The notes under the pieces were generated by a model. The model made no database searches. It saw only the letters and a program-made list of their open reading frames with translations, and was not told the DNA's origin. DNA of 64,000 nucleotides from Hyphomicrobiales bacterium (GTDB taxonomy: Bacteria; Pseudomonadota; Alphaproteobacteria; Rhizobiales; Rhizobiaceae). The position numbers and the translations under genes were made by a program. Every line of letters starts with the position of its first letter. Positions within the stretch are counted from its first letter, which is position 1. The stretch is taken from positions 248,001-312,000 of the forward strand of contig UEGQ01000003.1 of NCBI GenBank assembly GCA_900466005.1, read 5' to 3'. Positions 27,835 through 37,391 of the stretch are shown here, in pieces.

Positions 27835-28398
27835 ATGTTCATCCAGACCGAAGCCACGCCGAACCCGGCGACCCTGAAGTTCCTTCCGGGCAAGGTCGTC
27901 ATGGAAACGGGAACGGCCGAATTTCGGGATGCCGAGGGTGCGAGCGCCTCGCCGCTCGCCGTCCGTATCTTCGATATCCCGGGCGTGACCGGCGTCTTTT
28001 TCGGTTACGACTTCATCACCGTCACCAAGGACGGTCCGGAATGGCAGCATCTCAAGCCGGCGATCCTCGGCACGATCATGGAGCACTTCATGAGCGGTGC
28101 GAAGGTGATGGCGGCGTCCGCTGCGTCTGCCAACGATACGGATGGCGAAGAGTTCTTCGACGCCGGCGACGAGACCATTGTCGCGACGATCAAGGAACTC
28201 CTGGAGACGCGGGTTCGCCCGGCCGTTGCCCAGGACGGAGGCGACATCACCTTCCGCGGCTTCAAGAACGGCAAGGTGTACCTGAACATGAAGGGCGCCT
28301 GTTCGGGATGCCCGTCCTCGACCGCGACGCTGAAGCACGGCGTGCAGAATCTTCTGAGGCACTTCATCCCCGAAGTTCAGGAAGTCGAGGCGGTCTGA
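27835..28398 (+). CDS. NifU-like (Nfu) iron-sulfur cluster carrier
   Basis: Predicted 187-residue scaffold or carrier that delivers 4Fe-4S clusters to target apoproteins. It has an Nfu_N domain (about 1-88, starting MFIQTEATPNPATLKFLPG) and a C-terminal NifU domain (about 105-185) with the cluster-ligating CxxC in GACSGCPSS. This is the housekeeping Nfu architecture, not the nitrogenase NifU. GGAGGAAGCA ahead of the ATG is an excellent ribosome-binding site. It is followed 27 bases later by tsaB. Confidence 0.93.
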   Translation: MFIQTEATPNPATLKFLPGKVVMETGTAEFRDAEGASASPLAVRIFDIPGVTGVFFGYDFITVTKDGPEWQHLKPAILGTIMEHFMSGAKVMAASAASANDTDGEEFFDAGDETIVATIKELLETRVRPAVAQDGGDITFRGFKNGKVYLNMKGACSGCPSSTATLKHGVQNLLRHFIPEVQEVEAV

Positions 28399-28425
28399 CA
28401 CCGCGCGGTCTTTGGGGGGTGATGC

Positions 28426-29070
28426 ATGATCGTTCTTGCAATCGACACGGCGGGCGTGGACTGCTCGGCCGCCGTCTACGATAGCGACAAGGCGGCCGTG
28501 CTCGGTGCGGCGACTGAAACGATCGGTCGTGGGCACGCCGAAAAACTCATGGAAAAGATCGACGCGGCGCTTACTGCGGCTGGCCTTCCCCTTGAAGCGG
28601 TCGAGCGTCTTGCCGTCACTGTCGGCCCCGGATCCTTTACTGGTATCAGAGTTGGTGTGGCCGCCGCGCGGGGACTGGCGCTTGCGCTCGAAATCCCGGT
28701 CGTCGGCGTGTCGACGCTTGCCGTGCTTGCGGCCGTGGAGACGGACAGCTCCCCCGTCGTTGCGGCGGTCGATGCCAAGCGTGGCGAAGTCTATGCTCAG
28801 GCCTTCGCCAACGGCAACGCGGCGACCGAGCCGATGCTCGGGAGCATCGGAGATGTGCAAGCTCTCGTCCGGAGGCTCGGCGCCCATGTGACGGGCTCTG
28901 CTGCTCCGCTGCTTGCAGGTGATGCCGTCGAGACGCAGCCGGACCACTTCCCGATTGCGATCGTTGCCAGACTGGGAGCGGCGAGCGATCCGGCGGGAAA
29001 GCCGAAGCCGCTTTATCTCCGTGGGCCCGATGCCAAGCCTCAGGCCGGATTTGCAATTGCACGAGTGTGA
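28426..29070 (+). CDS. tsaB: TsaB, tRNA threonylcarbamoyladenosine biosynthesis protein
   Basis: Predicted 214-residue ASKHA-fold protein that works with TsaD and TsaE to form t6A37 in ANN-decoding tRNAs. The start MIVLAIDTAGVDCSAAVYD and the GPGSFTGIRVGVAAARGLAL segment are the YeaZ/TsaB hallmarks. Length fits. A GGGGG purine run lies ahead of the ATG. rimI starts seven bases after its stop, a common pairing. Confidence 0.95.
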   Translation: MIVLAIDTAGVDCSAAVYDSDKAAVLGAATETIGRGHAEKLMEKIDAALTAAGLPLEAVERLAVTVGPGSFTGIRVGVAAARGLALALEIPVVGVSTLAVLAAVETDSSPVVAAVDAKRGEVYAQAFANGNAATEPMLGSIGDVQALVRRLGAHVTGSAAPLLAGDAVETQPDHFPIAIVARLGAASDPAGKPKPLYLRGPDAKPQAGFAIARV

Positions 29071-29077
29071 TGACCTG

Positions 29078-29575
29078 ATGCGCGAAGCCTATTTCACCCG
29101 CAAGCCCGAATTCGAAATCATCGAGATGACGGCCGAGCATTGTACCGCCGTTTCAGCTCTCCATGGCCAGCGTTTTGCACGCCCTTGGGGGGACGGCGAA
29201 TTCCTGAGCCTGCTTCTGCAGCCGCACACGTTCGGCTTCGTGACGTGGCAGACAAACACGCTGATCTTCAAGCCTCCGCTCGCCGGTTTCGTGTTGGCGC
29301 GCGAGACTGCGGGAGAGGCGGAAATTCTGACGATCGCTGTCAACGAGAAGCTTGGTCGCAACGGCCTTGGCTGGCGCCTGATGCAGGCGGCGATCCGCGA
29401 GGCCCGTGCCCGCGGAGGCGAGGCGATGTTCCTGGAGGTGGACGACGGCAACGCCGCCGCACTCGGGCTCTACAACAAGCTGGGCTTTCAGAAGGCTGGC
29501 GAGCGACCGGCCTATTACGCCGATGAGCAAGGTCGCCGGTCCTCCGCGCTTGTCATGCGGCGTGATCTCCGATAG
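29078..29575 (+). CDS. rimI: RimI-type GNAT ribosomal-protein alanine N-acetyltransferase
   Basis: Predicted 165-residue GNAT acetyltransferase. The acetyl-CoA-binding motif A is seen as LTIAVNEKLGRNGLGWRLMQ, followed by VDDGNAAALGLYNKLGFQKA, the typical RimI C-terminal strand and helix. In E. coli RimI acetylates the N-terminus of ribosomal protein S18. The frame extends upstream to 28913 inside tsaB, but homology begins at MREAYFTRKPEFEI, so ATG 29078 is used. The tsaB-rimI pair is conserved widely. Confidence 0.92.
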   Translation: MREAYFTRKPEFEIIEMTAEHCTAVSALHGQRFARPWGDGEFLSLLLQPHTFGFVTWQTNTLIFKPPLAGFVLARETAGEAEILTIAVNEKLGRNGLGWRLMQAAIREARARGGEAMFLEVDDGNAAALGLYNKLGFQKAGERPAYYADEQGRRSSALVMRRDLR

Positions 29576-29616
29576 TTGCCTTGCTTTACCTTTGAACGCC
29601 GGACTTGCATGCTGCC

Positions 29617-30045
29617 ATGAGCGAACCCGTCAAATCGCTTCAAGATCTCTGTGTCGAGCGCGGCATGCGCATGACCGAACAGCGGCGTGTCATCGCGCGC
29701 ATTCTCGAGGAGTCTGACGATCATCCGGACGTCGAGGAGCTTTACCGGCGTTCGTCCGCGGTGGACTCTCGCATATCGATCTCGACGGTCTATCGTACCG
29801 TCAAGCTGTTCGAGGACGCAGGCATCATAGCGCGGCATGATTTCCGCGACGGCCGCTCCCGTTACGAGACGGTTCCGGAAGAACATCACGACCACCTGAT
29901 CGACCTGAAAACCGGCAAGGTGATCGAGTTTCACTCTCCCGAGATTGAAGCGCTCCAGGAGCGGATCGCCCGCGAATACGGTTTCCGTCTCGTCGATCAT
30001 CGCCTCGAGCTCTATGGCGTCCCCCTCAAGAAGGACGACGGCTGA
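29617..30045 (+). CDS. Fur-family metalloregulator, probable Mur-like (manganese) type
   Basis: Predicted 142-residue dimeric repressor. The winged helix is at about 10-85 (MTEQRRVIARILEE; SRISISTVYRTVKLFEDAGI), and the metal region is EEHHDHLIDLKTGKVIEF. E. coli Fur has Cys pairs after this site; here there are none, as in the rhizobial Fur orthologue that responds mainly to manganese (Mur). That specificity is inferred from the family, not proven. ATG 29617 is chosen over the TTG at 29605. No sitABCD manganese transporter is nearby. It lies between rimI and olsA, all on the same strand. Confidence 0.88.
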   Translation: MSEPVKSLQDLCVERGMRMTEQRRVIARILEESDDHPDVEELYRRSSAVDSRISISTVYRTVKLFEDAGIIARHDFRDGRSRYETVPEEHHDHLIDLKTGKVIEFHSPEIEALQERIAREYGFRLVDHRLELYGVPLKKDDG

Positions 30046-30075
30046 CGCCATGGCCCGGCTTCCGGAGAAGCGGTT

Positions 30076-30873
30076 TTGATCACCTCGTTTCGGATCGGGA
30101 TCCTCCTCTTCGTGATCGCGGCCTCGACTCTCCTGCTTGCGCCGGTCCAACTGGTAGGCCTCGCTTTCGACTGGCGGCTGCGTCGCCGGCTTCCACGTCT
30201 TTGGCATCGCATGGCCTGTCGGATGCTCGGTATCCGCATTCACGTCCACGGCAGCCTCGACAGCCGCAGGCCCTTGCTGATCGCTGCGAACCACGCCTCT
30301 TGGAAGGATATACTCGTACTCGGCGCTGTTGCCGACGTCGTCTTCATCGCCAAGAACGAGGTGAAGACGTGGCCGGTCTTCGGCTTGCTCGCTCGGTTAC
30401 AGAAGAGCATCTTCGTCGTGCGGGAGGAAAAGCGGCGTACTCGTGATCAGGTCAACGAGATCGCCGAGCGAATGGCCGACGGCGAAATTGTCGTGCTTTT
30501 TCCCGAAGGCACCACGTCTGATGGAAACCGGCTTCTCGAGATGAAGAGCTCGCTGTTCGGTGCTGCCGCGGCGGCCCTGCCGCTCGCTCCGCAGGGTGTT
30601 GTTCATGTGCAGCCGGTCGCGATCGCCTATACTCGCGTCTATGGTCTGCCGATGGGGCGTTACCATCGTCCGCTCGCAGGATGGCCGGGTGACGTTCCGC
30701 TGCTGCCGCATCTGATCGGTGTGCTCAAGGCAGGCGCGCTCGACGTCGATGTAAGCTTCGGCGAAACGGCGGAATTTCGCGAGGGCGACAAGCGCAAACA
30801 GCTGAGTGCGCTCATGGAGGGTCGTATCCGAACGATGCTGCTCGATCACCTGCGCGGACGGCATCCCTCCTGA
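30076..30873 (+). CDS. olsA: OlsA, lyso-ornithine lipid O-acyltransferase (PlsC family)
   Basis: Predicted 265-residue membrane-associated acyltransferase that adds the second fatty acid to lyso-ornithine lipid, using acyl-ACP; some homologues also acylate lysophosphatidate. An N-terminal membrane helix (about 8-30) precedes the HX4D catalytic motif NHASWKD (His73, Asp78) and the FPEGTTSDG substrate-binding motif. A TTG start at 30076 with GGAG nine bases ahead is used. The choice of OlsA over a plain PlsC rests on gene order beside miaB as in Sinorhizobium (from memory) and on olsB being in the same region. Confidence 0.85.
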   Translation: MITSFRIGILLFVIAASTLLLAPVQLVGLAFDWRLRRRLPRLWHRMACRMLGIRIHVHGSLDSRRPLLIAANHASWKDILVLGAVADVVFIAKNEVKTWPVFGLLARLQKSIFVVREEKRRTRDQVNEIAERMADGEIVVLFPEGTTSDGNRLLEMKSSLFGAAAAALPLAPQGVVHVQPVAIAYTRVYGLPMGRYHRPLAGWPGDVPLLPHLIGVLKAGALDVDVSFGETAEFREGDKRKQLSALMEGRIRTMLLDHLRGRHPS

Positions 30874-30921
30874 GTACATTTTAGGGTTTCAACAGGCACC
30901 GAAAGCCACTAAATAGCGGCC

Positions 30922-32313
30922 ATGAACCAGGACAGCGCAGTATCACCGGAAACAGAACTCAGTCAGTCGGGCCCATCCCGGAAGGTCTTCATCAAGACCT
31001 ACGGATGCCAGATGAACGTCTATGACTCCGGCCGTATGTCCGAGGCGCTGGCTGGCGAAGGCTACGTGACGACCGACGACATGCAGGAGGCCGATCTCGT
31101 TCTCCTCAACACCTGCCACATCCGCGAGAAGGCCGCTGAAAAGGTCTATTCGGCGCTCGGTCGTCTGCGTGACATGAAGAACGAGAGGCAGGCCGAAGGC
31201 CGGGAATTCATGATCGGCGTCACCGGCTGCGTCGCGCAGGCCGAAGGTGAGGAGATCATCCGGCGCGCGCCGTCCGTCGATGTCGTGATTGGGCCGCAGA
31301 CCTATCATCGCCTTCCTGCGGCCCTGAAGCGCGCCCGCTCGGGGCAGTCGGTTGTGGACACGGAATACGCGGTTGAAGACAAGTTCGAGTACCTTCCGGA
31401 CCAGTCGAAGACGGCGTCAGCCAAGCGCAACGTCACCGCTTTCCTCACGGTTCAGGAGGGTTGCGACAAGTTCTGCACCTTCTGTGTCGTACCCTATACG
31501 CGCGGGTCCGAGATATCTCGCCCGATGGAACAGATAGTACGCGAGGCCGAAAAGCTCGTTTCGGCCGGCGTGCGGGAGCTCACCTTGCTCGGGCAGAACG
31601 TCAACGCCTGGCACGCGGAGGGAGAGACGGGCGAGCAATTGGGGCTTGGCGACCTGCTTTACCGCCTTTCCGATATCCCCGGGCTGAAGCGCCTGCGCTA
31701 CACGACCAGCCATCCGCGCGACATGGATGACTGCCTGATCGAGGCGCATCGCGACCTCGATATGCTGATGCCGTATCTGCACCTGCCGGTTCAGTCCGGG
31801 TCGGACCGGATCCTGAAGGCGATGAACCGGCGTCACAAGGCTGCCGACTACATCACGCTCGTCGAGCGTATCCGCGCCGCGCGTCCGGACATCGCCCTTT
31901 CTGGGGATTTCATCGTCGGCTTTCCGGGCGAGACGGAGGAGGATTTCCAGGCGACCCTGCGGCTCGTGGAAACCGTCGGATATGCTCAGGCGTTCTCCTT
32001 CAAATACTCGTCGCGACCGGGAACGCCGGGAGCCGACATGCCGGACCACGTGCCGGACGAGGTAAGGGCCGAACGGCTCGCGCGGCTGCAGGAACTGCTG
32101 CTCAGCCAGCAGCATGCATTCGCCAGATCCTGTGTCGGCAAGACGATCGACCTTCTGCTTGAAAAGCCGGGGCGACTCCCCGGACAGCTCATCGGCAGGT
32201 CGCCTTGGCTGCAATCGGTGAATGTTGATGCAAAAGACGTGGAGATCGGTGACACTATCAAGGTACGAATCACCGGAACCGGCCCAAACAGCTTGTTTGC
32301 CGAGGTGGCATAG
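30922..32313 (+). CDS. miaB: MiaB, tRNA-2-methylthio-N6-isopentenyladenosine synthase
   Basis: Predicted 463-residue radical-SAM methylthiotransferase that modifies adenosine 37 of UNN-decoding tRNAs. The N-terminal MTTase domain has three cluster cysteines ([21 protein letters not shown]); the radical SAM domain has [15 protein letters not shown]; a TRAM domain closes the protein. Length is typical. The order miaB-phoH-ybeY-corC-lnt is widely conserved in proteobacteria and is complete here. Confidence 0.97.
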   Translation: MNQDSAVSPETELSQSGPSRKVFIKTYGCQMNVYDSGRMSEALAGEGYVTTDDMQEADLVLLNTCHIREKAAEKVYSALGRLRDMKNERQAEGREFMIGVTGCVAQAEGEEIIRRAPSVDVVIGPQTYHRLPAALKRARSGQSVVDTEYAVEDKFEYLPDQSKTASAKRNVTAFLTVQEGCDKFCTFCVVPYTRGSEISRPMEQIVREAEKLVSAGVRELTLLGQNVNAWHAEGETGEQLGLGDLLYRLSDIPGLKRLRYTTSHPRDMDDCLIEAHRDLDMLMPYLHLPVQSGSDRILKAMNRRHKAADYITLVERIRAARPDIALSGDFIVGFPGETEEDFQATLRLVETVGYAQAFSFKYSSRPGTPGADMPDHVPDEVRAERLARLQELLLSQQHAFARSCVGKTIDLLLEKPGRLPGQLIGRSPWLQSVNVDAKDVEIGDTIKVRITGTGPNSLFAEVA

Positions 32314-32360
32314 AGTTAGAGTGAGGGCTTGATACTCATCCTCATGGGAGTCTGACCCGC

Positions 32361-33416
32361 TTGAACGAACAGGAATTGGTTTCTTCACCCTCGCGCCACT
32401 CACGCGCTGCTGCGACCGACGCCAATCATTTCATCTTGACGTTCGAGAACAACCGCTTCGCCAGCGAACTCTTCGGGCAATTCGACCAGAACCTAAAGCT
32501 TCTCGAGGAGCGGCTGCACATCGATGCCAGGGCCCGCGGCAATACCGTCGCGATTTCCGGCGACTTGCAGGCGACGAACCAGGCGCGGCGTGCCCTGGAT
32601 TTCCTTTATGCCCGGCTTCAGAGTGGCGGAAGCGTCGAGAGCTCCGATGTCGAGGGCGCGATCCGGATGGCGGTAGCCACCGACGACCAGCTGACGCTGC
32701 CTACCCTCGAGCGCAAGGCGAAGCTCACCATGTCGCAGATCGCCACGCGCAAGAAGACGATCGCCGCGCGCACCCCGACACAGGACGCCTACATGCGGGC
32801 GCTCGAGCGGTCGGAGCTCGTTTTCGGCGTCGGCCCGGCCGGCACCGGCAAGACCTATCTCGCCGTCGCCCACGCGGCGCAACTGCTGGAGCGCGGTCTC
32901 GTCGATCGCATCATTCTCTCGCGCCCGGCCGTCGAGGCCGGAGAGCGGTTGGGCTTCCTGCCCGGCGACATGAAGGAAAAGGTGGACCCGTATCTGCGGC
33001 CGCTCTACGACGCGCTCTACGACATGATCCCCGGCGACAAGGTCGAGCGGGCGATTACGGCGGGCGTCATCGAGATCGCCCCGCTCGCCTTCATGCGTGG
33101 TCGCACGCTGTCGAATGCGGCCGTCATTCTCGATGAGGCCCAGAATACCACCTCGATGCAGATGAAGATGTTCCTGACGCGTCTCGGCGAGAATGCCCGG
33201 ATGATTGTCACGGGCGATCCGAGCCAGGTCGACCTGCCGCGCGGCGTGAAGTCCGGTCTCGTCGAGGCCCTGCAGATCCTGCGGAGCGTCGAGGGGATCT
33301 CGATTATTCGCTTCAAGGACGTCGACGTCGTCCGGCATCCGCTGGTGGGCCGGATCGTGCAGGCCTATGACGCGCAGTATGCAGTCCAGGACGAAAGTGA
33401 GCAAACCGACCGCTAG
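32361..33416 (+). CDS. PhoH-family ATPase
   Basis: Predicted 351-residue cytoplasmic NTPase, often called PhoH or YbeZ. An N-terminal KH-like nucleic-acid-binding region (about 20-110) precedes the ATPase domain with Walker A GPAGTGKTYLA and Walker B-like VILDEAQNTT. Family members act with YbeY in RNA processing. A TTG start at 32361 is used; no better start with homology was found. ybeY starts 88 bases after its stop. Confidence 0.93.
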   Translation: MNEQELVSSPSRHSRAAATDANHFILTFENNRFASELFGQFDQNLKLLEERLHIDARARGNTVAISGDLQATNQARRALDFLYARLQSGGSVESSDVEGAIRMAVATDDQLTLPTLERKAKLTMSQIATRKKTIAARTPTQDAYMRALERSELVFGVGPAGTGKTYLAVAHAAQLLERGLVDRIILSRPAVEAGERLGFLPGDMKEKVDPYLRPLYDALYDMIPGDKVERAITAGVIEIAPLAFMRGRTLSNAAVILDEAQNTTSMQMKMFLTRLGENARMIVTGDPSQVDLPRGVKSGLVEALQILRSVEGISIIRFKDVDVVRHPLVGRIVQAYDAQYAVQDESEQTDR

Positions 33417-33504
33417 TCTGGCGATCCTTGAAGCTCACGACGGCGTTGCGGTCGGCATGCTCAAGCGAGCTTCGGAAAGACGACGCGAGCGCGACTGGAA
33501 AAAG

Positions 33505-34011
33505 ATGCAGGAACTCGACATACAAATTTCCATCGAAGATGATGGTTGGCCGCCGGAACCTGCGTTGCAGGCTCTCTGCGAGAGAGTTCTCGGGGCAGCG
33601 GCTGACTATCTCGCCGGCTACGGGAGACAGCCTTTCCCGGACATGGTTCCCGAAGTGTCGCTGGTCTTCACCGACGATGCGGCAATCCGCGAGATCAATG
33701 CGGAGTGGCGAAATCAGGACAAGCCGACCAATGTGCTTTCCTTTCCCGCGTTTCCCCTCACTCCCGGGGGGATGCCCGGGCCGATGCTTGGGGATATTGT
33801 GATTGCCAGACAGACGGTGGAGCGCGAGGCCGATGAGCTCTCGAAGACCTTCGAGGAGCACCTCACCCATCTCCTCGTGCACGGCTTTCTGCATCTGTTC
33901 GGCTACGATCACATGGATGCGAGCGAGGCTGAGATAATGGAAGGGCTTGAGACTCGCATTTTGGCCTCACTTGGCCTATCTGATCCCTATGCGGGGCAAG
34001 ACCCGATCTGA
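33505..34011 (+). CDS. ybeY: YbeY, single-strand-specific endoribonuclease
   Basis: Predicted 168-residue metalloenzyme for 16S rRNA 3'-end maturation and ribosome quality control; in S. meliloti the homologue also affects small-RNA regulation and symbiosis. The zinc site is HGFLHLFGYDH, the invariant HGxLHLxGYDH motif. NVLSFPAFP is the other conserved element. The frame opens further upstream within phoH, but ATG 33505, preceded by GGAAAAAG, starts the conserved domain. Confidence 0.96.
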   Translation: MQELDIQISIEDDGWPPEPALQALCERVLGAAADYLAGYGRQPFPDMVPEVSLVFTDDAAIREINAEWRNQDKPTNVLSFPAFPLTPGGMPGPMLGDIVIARQTVEREADELSKTFEEHLTHLLVHGFLHLFGYDHMDASEAEIMEGLETRILASLGLSDPYAGQDPI

Positions 34012-34020
34012 CAGTATGGA

Positions 34021-35118
34021 ATGATGAGCGATTTTACAGCAAGAACAACCGTCGACACCGCAGAGGGAGACGGCGCTTCAGACGAGGGCGGGAGTCCTAT
34101 AAAGCCTGAGAGTACGGGCAGGGCGCCGACGTCCTTCTGGGCGCGCGCGGCCCGCATTCTCCGGCCCCTTCATGCCACCAATCTGCGGGAAGACCTGACC
34201 GATGCGCTTCTGGCGGATTCCGGTGCAAACGAGGCCTTCTCCCCTGAAGAACGGGCGATGCTCCACAACATCCTGCGTTTCCGCGAGGTGCGTGTGGAAG
34301 ACGTGATGATCCCTCGCGTCGACATAGAGGCGGTAGACCAGAGCACCAGTCTCGGCGAACTGATGGCGATCTTCGAGGAATCGGGTCGTTCGCGCATGCC
34401 GGTCTACCTCGAGACCCTCGATGACCCCCGCGGAATGGTCCACATCCGCGATCTTCTTTCCTATCTGACCAAGCAGGCAAAGAATGGCGCCGGCGCAGCC
34501 GCGCTCGATCTTGGCTCGGTCGACCTTTCGAAAACCGTGGCCGACGCGGGAATCGTCCGGCCGGTCCTCTTCGTGCCACCCTCCATGCTTGCCTCCGACC
34601 TCCTGAACCGGATGCGGGCGGCGCGCACGCAGATGGCGCTCGTCATCGACGAATACGGCGGTACCGACGGCCTCGTCTCGCACGAGGACATCCTCGAGAT
34701 GGTGGTCGGCGACATCGAGGACGAGCACGACGATGAGCACGACGCGAAGGTTGTCCGTCTCTCCGAGGATGTCTTCGTCGCCGACGCCCGGGTCGAACTC
34801 GAAGAGATCGCAGGCGTCATCGGCTCGGACTTCGATGTCCGCGAACAGAGCGAAGATGTCGACACCCTCGGCGGTCTGATCTTTTATGCGCTCGGGCGCA
34901 TCCCCAGCCGGGGCGAAGCCGTCGAGGTGCTTGCCGGTTTCACGTTCCACATCCTCGATGCCGATCCACGTCGCATCAAGCGGGTGCGCGTCACGCGGAA
35001 GCGAGCGCAGCACCAGTCTCCGGTTGCCCGTGGCGATGCCGCGTCGGCGGTTCAAGCAATGTCGCCCGTCGGATCCGAAGCGGCAGCCAATCCGGTCGCG
35101 CCAGATCCAACCCGCTGA
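34021..35118 (+). CDS. CorC/TlyC-type CBS-domain protein
   Basis: Predicted 365-residue protein with two CBS domains (about 90-215, beginning VEDVMIPRVDIEAV) and a C-terminal CorC_HlyC transporter-associated domain (about 240-325, with DVDTLGGLIFYALGRIP). It lacks the DUF21 membrane domain of the larger CNNM-like proteins. Annotated relatives are called hemolysins or magnesium/cobalt efflux proteins, but the soluble type has uncertain function. Both N- and C-terminal tails are low-complexity. It lies nine bases after ybeY and upstream of lnt. Confidence 0.9.
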   Translation: MMSDFTARTTVDTAEGDGASDEGGSPIKPESTGRAPTSFWARAARILRPLHATNLREDLTDALLADSGANEAFSPEERAMLHNILRFREVRVEDVMIPRVDIEAVDQSTSLGELMAIFEESGRSRMPVYLETLDDPRGMVHIRDLLSYLTKQAKNGAGAAALDLGSVDLSKTVADAGIVRPVLFVPPSMLASDLLNRMRAARTQMALVIDEYGGTDGLVSHEDILEMVVGDIEDEHDDEHDAKVVRLSEDVFVADARVELEEIAGVIGSDFDVREQSEDVDTLGGLIFYALGRIPSRGEAVEVLAGFTFHILDADPRRIKRVRVTRKRAQHQSPVARGDAASAVQAMSPVGSEAAANPVAPDPTR

Positions 35119-35206
35119 AAGCTACCCTTCCCGCCCTTCCCGCGACAAACCCACCGAATTTTGGGAGACTGCGGCCGGTTGATTCGCGACAGGGGAAGGA
35201 AAGCGC

Positions 35207-36796
35207 ATGGAGCGGCTGGCAGGCAGGATCATGCTGTTCTGGGGAATGAAGAGGATCGCGCTGGCGGTGCTCGCAGGCGCGATCGGGGCACTTGCTCTGC
35301 CGCCGTACGGTTTCGTCGCAGCTCTCTTCGTCGCATTCACCCTGCTCGTGTGGCTTCTCGACGGGACGGCGAGCCATCCGGAGAACGGCACGTCTCTCGG
35401 TTTGCGGTCCGCGTTCCTCACCGGTTGGTTTTTCGGCTTCGGCTATTTCGTCACCGGCCTCTGGTGGCTTGGCCACGCCTTGCTCCTGGAGGCGGAGGAG
35501 TTCGCCTGGGCACTGCCGCTCGCGGTCATCGGCTTGCCCGCGGTCCTTGCCGTTTTCTACGGCTTCGCAACGCTCGTCGCGCGGCTCCTCTGGTCCGACG
35601 GTTTCGGACGTATTCTGGCCCTGGCCGCTGGTTTCGGTTTGACCGAATGGCTGCGTAGTTTCGTCGCGACCGGCTTTCCGTGGAACGCGATCGGCTATGG
35701 GGCAATGCCGATACCGTTGATGATGCAATCCGCACACGTTCTCGGCCTTTTCGGCGTGACGACGCTCGCCGTTCTCATCTTTTCGGCGCCTGCCCTGCTA
35801 GGCACGCGACGGGGGGCGGTGCCGGGCCTTGCGATCGCTGCGGGCCTGTTCCTGCTCCATCTCGGCTATGGAGCCTATCGGCTATCGATGCCGGAGGTGG
35901 GTGATGCCAATCAACTGACGGTCCGGCTCGTCCAGCCCGCGATCGACCAGGCGAAGAAGCTTGCAAACGACGATCGCGAGGCGATCTTCAAGAAGCATCT
36001 GGAGCTCTCGGTCCTGCCCGTCGCAGAGGGTGGCAAGCGTCCCGATGTCATCGTTTGGCCCGAGACCTCCATTCCCTTCATCCTGACCGAAAATCCGGAT
36101 GCTCTCACAAGCATCGCCGACATGCTGCAGGAGGGGCAGGTTCTCGTCACGGGTACGGTCCGATCGGAGACGCAAGGGGCCGGTCATCCGCCGCGCTATT
36201 ACAATTCGATCTACGTGATCGACGACAAGGGGCAGATTGTCGCCGCCTCCGACAAGGTTCACCTGACGCCTTTCGGCGAGTACGTGCCGTTCGAGGATGT
36301 TCTGAGGCGGATCGGTTTCGACAACCTGATCAGTCTGCCAGGCGGGTTCTCCGCGGCCGCCGATCGCACGATGCTTACGCTGCCGGGGGGCGTAAAGCTC
36401 TACCCGCTGATCTGCTACGAGGTGATCTTTCCCGCGGAGATGACGGGAGACTGGGCGGATGCGGGAGCCATTCTCAACATTACCAACGATGCCTGGTTCG
36501 GCCGCACGCCTGGCCCATACCAGCATTTCCTGCAGGCGCGCGTGCGGGCCGTCGAGAACGGATTGCCTTTGATCCGCAGCGCAAACAACGGAATCTCGGC
36601 CGTGATCGACGAGCGCGGACGGACTTTTTCCGGTCTTTCGCTCGACGCGCAGGGCGTTGAGGATGCAACCGTAAATATTGATTTGGGCCCTAAATTAGGA
36701 AACAACTTCCGAGAGCGCAACTTCTGGGCGATATGGGCAGCTGTCGTCATAGGTGCGGTCTTTTCACGCATGGGTTTTATTTTCGGGAAGAATTGA
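35207..36796 (+). CDS. lnt: Apolipoprotein N-acyltransferase (ActA in acid-tolerance literature)
   Basis: Predicted 529-residue inner-membrane enzyme adding the third acyl chain to lipoproteins. The N-terminal half has six to seven membrane segments; the C-terminal half is a nitrilase domain with catalytic Glu in VWPETSIPF, Lys in SDKVHLTPFGEYVPF and Cys in LICYEVIFP. A last membrane helix closes the protein. The Sinorhizobium homologue was described as actA, required for growth at low pH. phrR follows 150 bases downstream. Confidence 0.96.
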   Translation: MERLAGRIMLFWGMKRIALAVLAGAIGALALPPYGFVAALFVAFTLLVWLLDGTASHPENGTSLGLRSAFLTGWFFGFGYFVTGLWWLGHALLLEAEEFAWALPLAVIGLPAVLAVFYGFATLVARLLWSDGFGRILALAAGFGLTEWLRSFVATGFPWNAIGYGAMPIPLMMQSAHVLGLFGVTTLAVLIFSAPALLGTRRGAVPGLAIAAGLFLLHLGYGAYRLSMPEVGDANQLTVRLVQPAIDQAKKLANDDREAIFKKHLELSVLPVAEGGKRPDVIVWPETSIPFILTENPDALTSIADMLQEGQVLVTGTVRSETQGAGHPPRYYNSIYVIDDKGQIVAASDKVHLTPFGEYVPFEDVLRRIGFDNLISLPGGFSAAADRTMLTLPGGVKLYPLICYEVIFPAEMTGDWADAGAILNITNDAWFGRTPGPYQHFLQARVRAVENGLPLIRSANNGISAVIDERGRTFSGLSLDAQGVEDATVNIDLGPKLGNNFRERNFWAIWAAVVIGAVFSRMGFIFGKN

Positions 36797-36946
36797 CCAA
36801 AAACCCCTAAAAATGCATAGTGGAAGAAACCACCAATCTGTACGTATGCTTCGAGTTCCGTCTGTTGGCCTTACAACGCCTCGTTATGGTCCCCTGCAAG
36901 CAAACCGGGTTGTCGGTCCTTTGCCAACTTTTGTCAGGATCACATC

Positions 36947-37366
36947 ATGATCGAGAATAAGAAGAAGCCGAACCCGATAGACATCCACGTCGGAAGCCGG
37001 ATTCGTCTTCGCAGAACCATGCTTGGGATGAGCCAGGAAAAGCTGGGCGAGAGCCTCGGCATCACCTTCCAGCAGATCCAGAAATACGAGAAGGGCACCA
37101 ACCGCGTTGGTGCCAGCCGTCTGCAGAACATTTCGAGCATCCTGAACGTGCCGGTTTCCTTCTTCTTCGAGGACGCGCCGGGCGAACAGGGAAATGTTGC
37201 CGCCGGCATGGCCGAAGCGTCGAGCTCAAACTACGTCGTGGATTTTCTGTCTTCGTCGGAAGGCCTGCAGCTTAATCGTGCTTTCGTGAAGATTGCCGAC
37301 CCGAAGGTCCGCCGCAAGATCGTCGATCTCGTCAAGGCGCTGGCCGCCGAAGCAGACGGCGAGTGA
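36947..37366 (+). CDS. phrR: XRE/Cro-C1 family regulator, PhrR/PraR type
   Basis: Predicted 139-residue helix-turn-helix regulator. The HTH covers about 14-70 (HVGSRIRLRRTMLGMSQEKL; GITFQQIQKYEKGTNRVGAS) followed by FFFEDAPGEQG and a C-terminal helical part. Position directly after lnt(actA) and before metK matches phrR of Sinorhizobium, reported as induced by low pH and other stresses; the R. leguminosarum and Azorhizobium orthologue PraR affects biofilm, quorum-sensing and reb genes. Symbol assigned by synteny and domain. AGGATC precedes the ATG. A terminator follows. Confidence 0.85.
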   Translation: MIENKKKPNPIDIHVGSRIRLRRTMLGMSQEKLGESLGITFQQIQKYEKGTNRVGASRLQNISSILNVPVSFFFEDAPGEQGNVAAGMAEASSSNYVVDFLSSSEGLQLNRAFVKIADPKVRRKIVDLVKALAAEADGE

Positions 37367-37391
37367 TTTCATTCGTCTTGGGGGCGACGGG

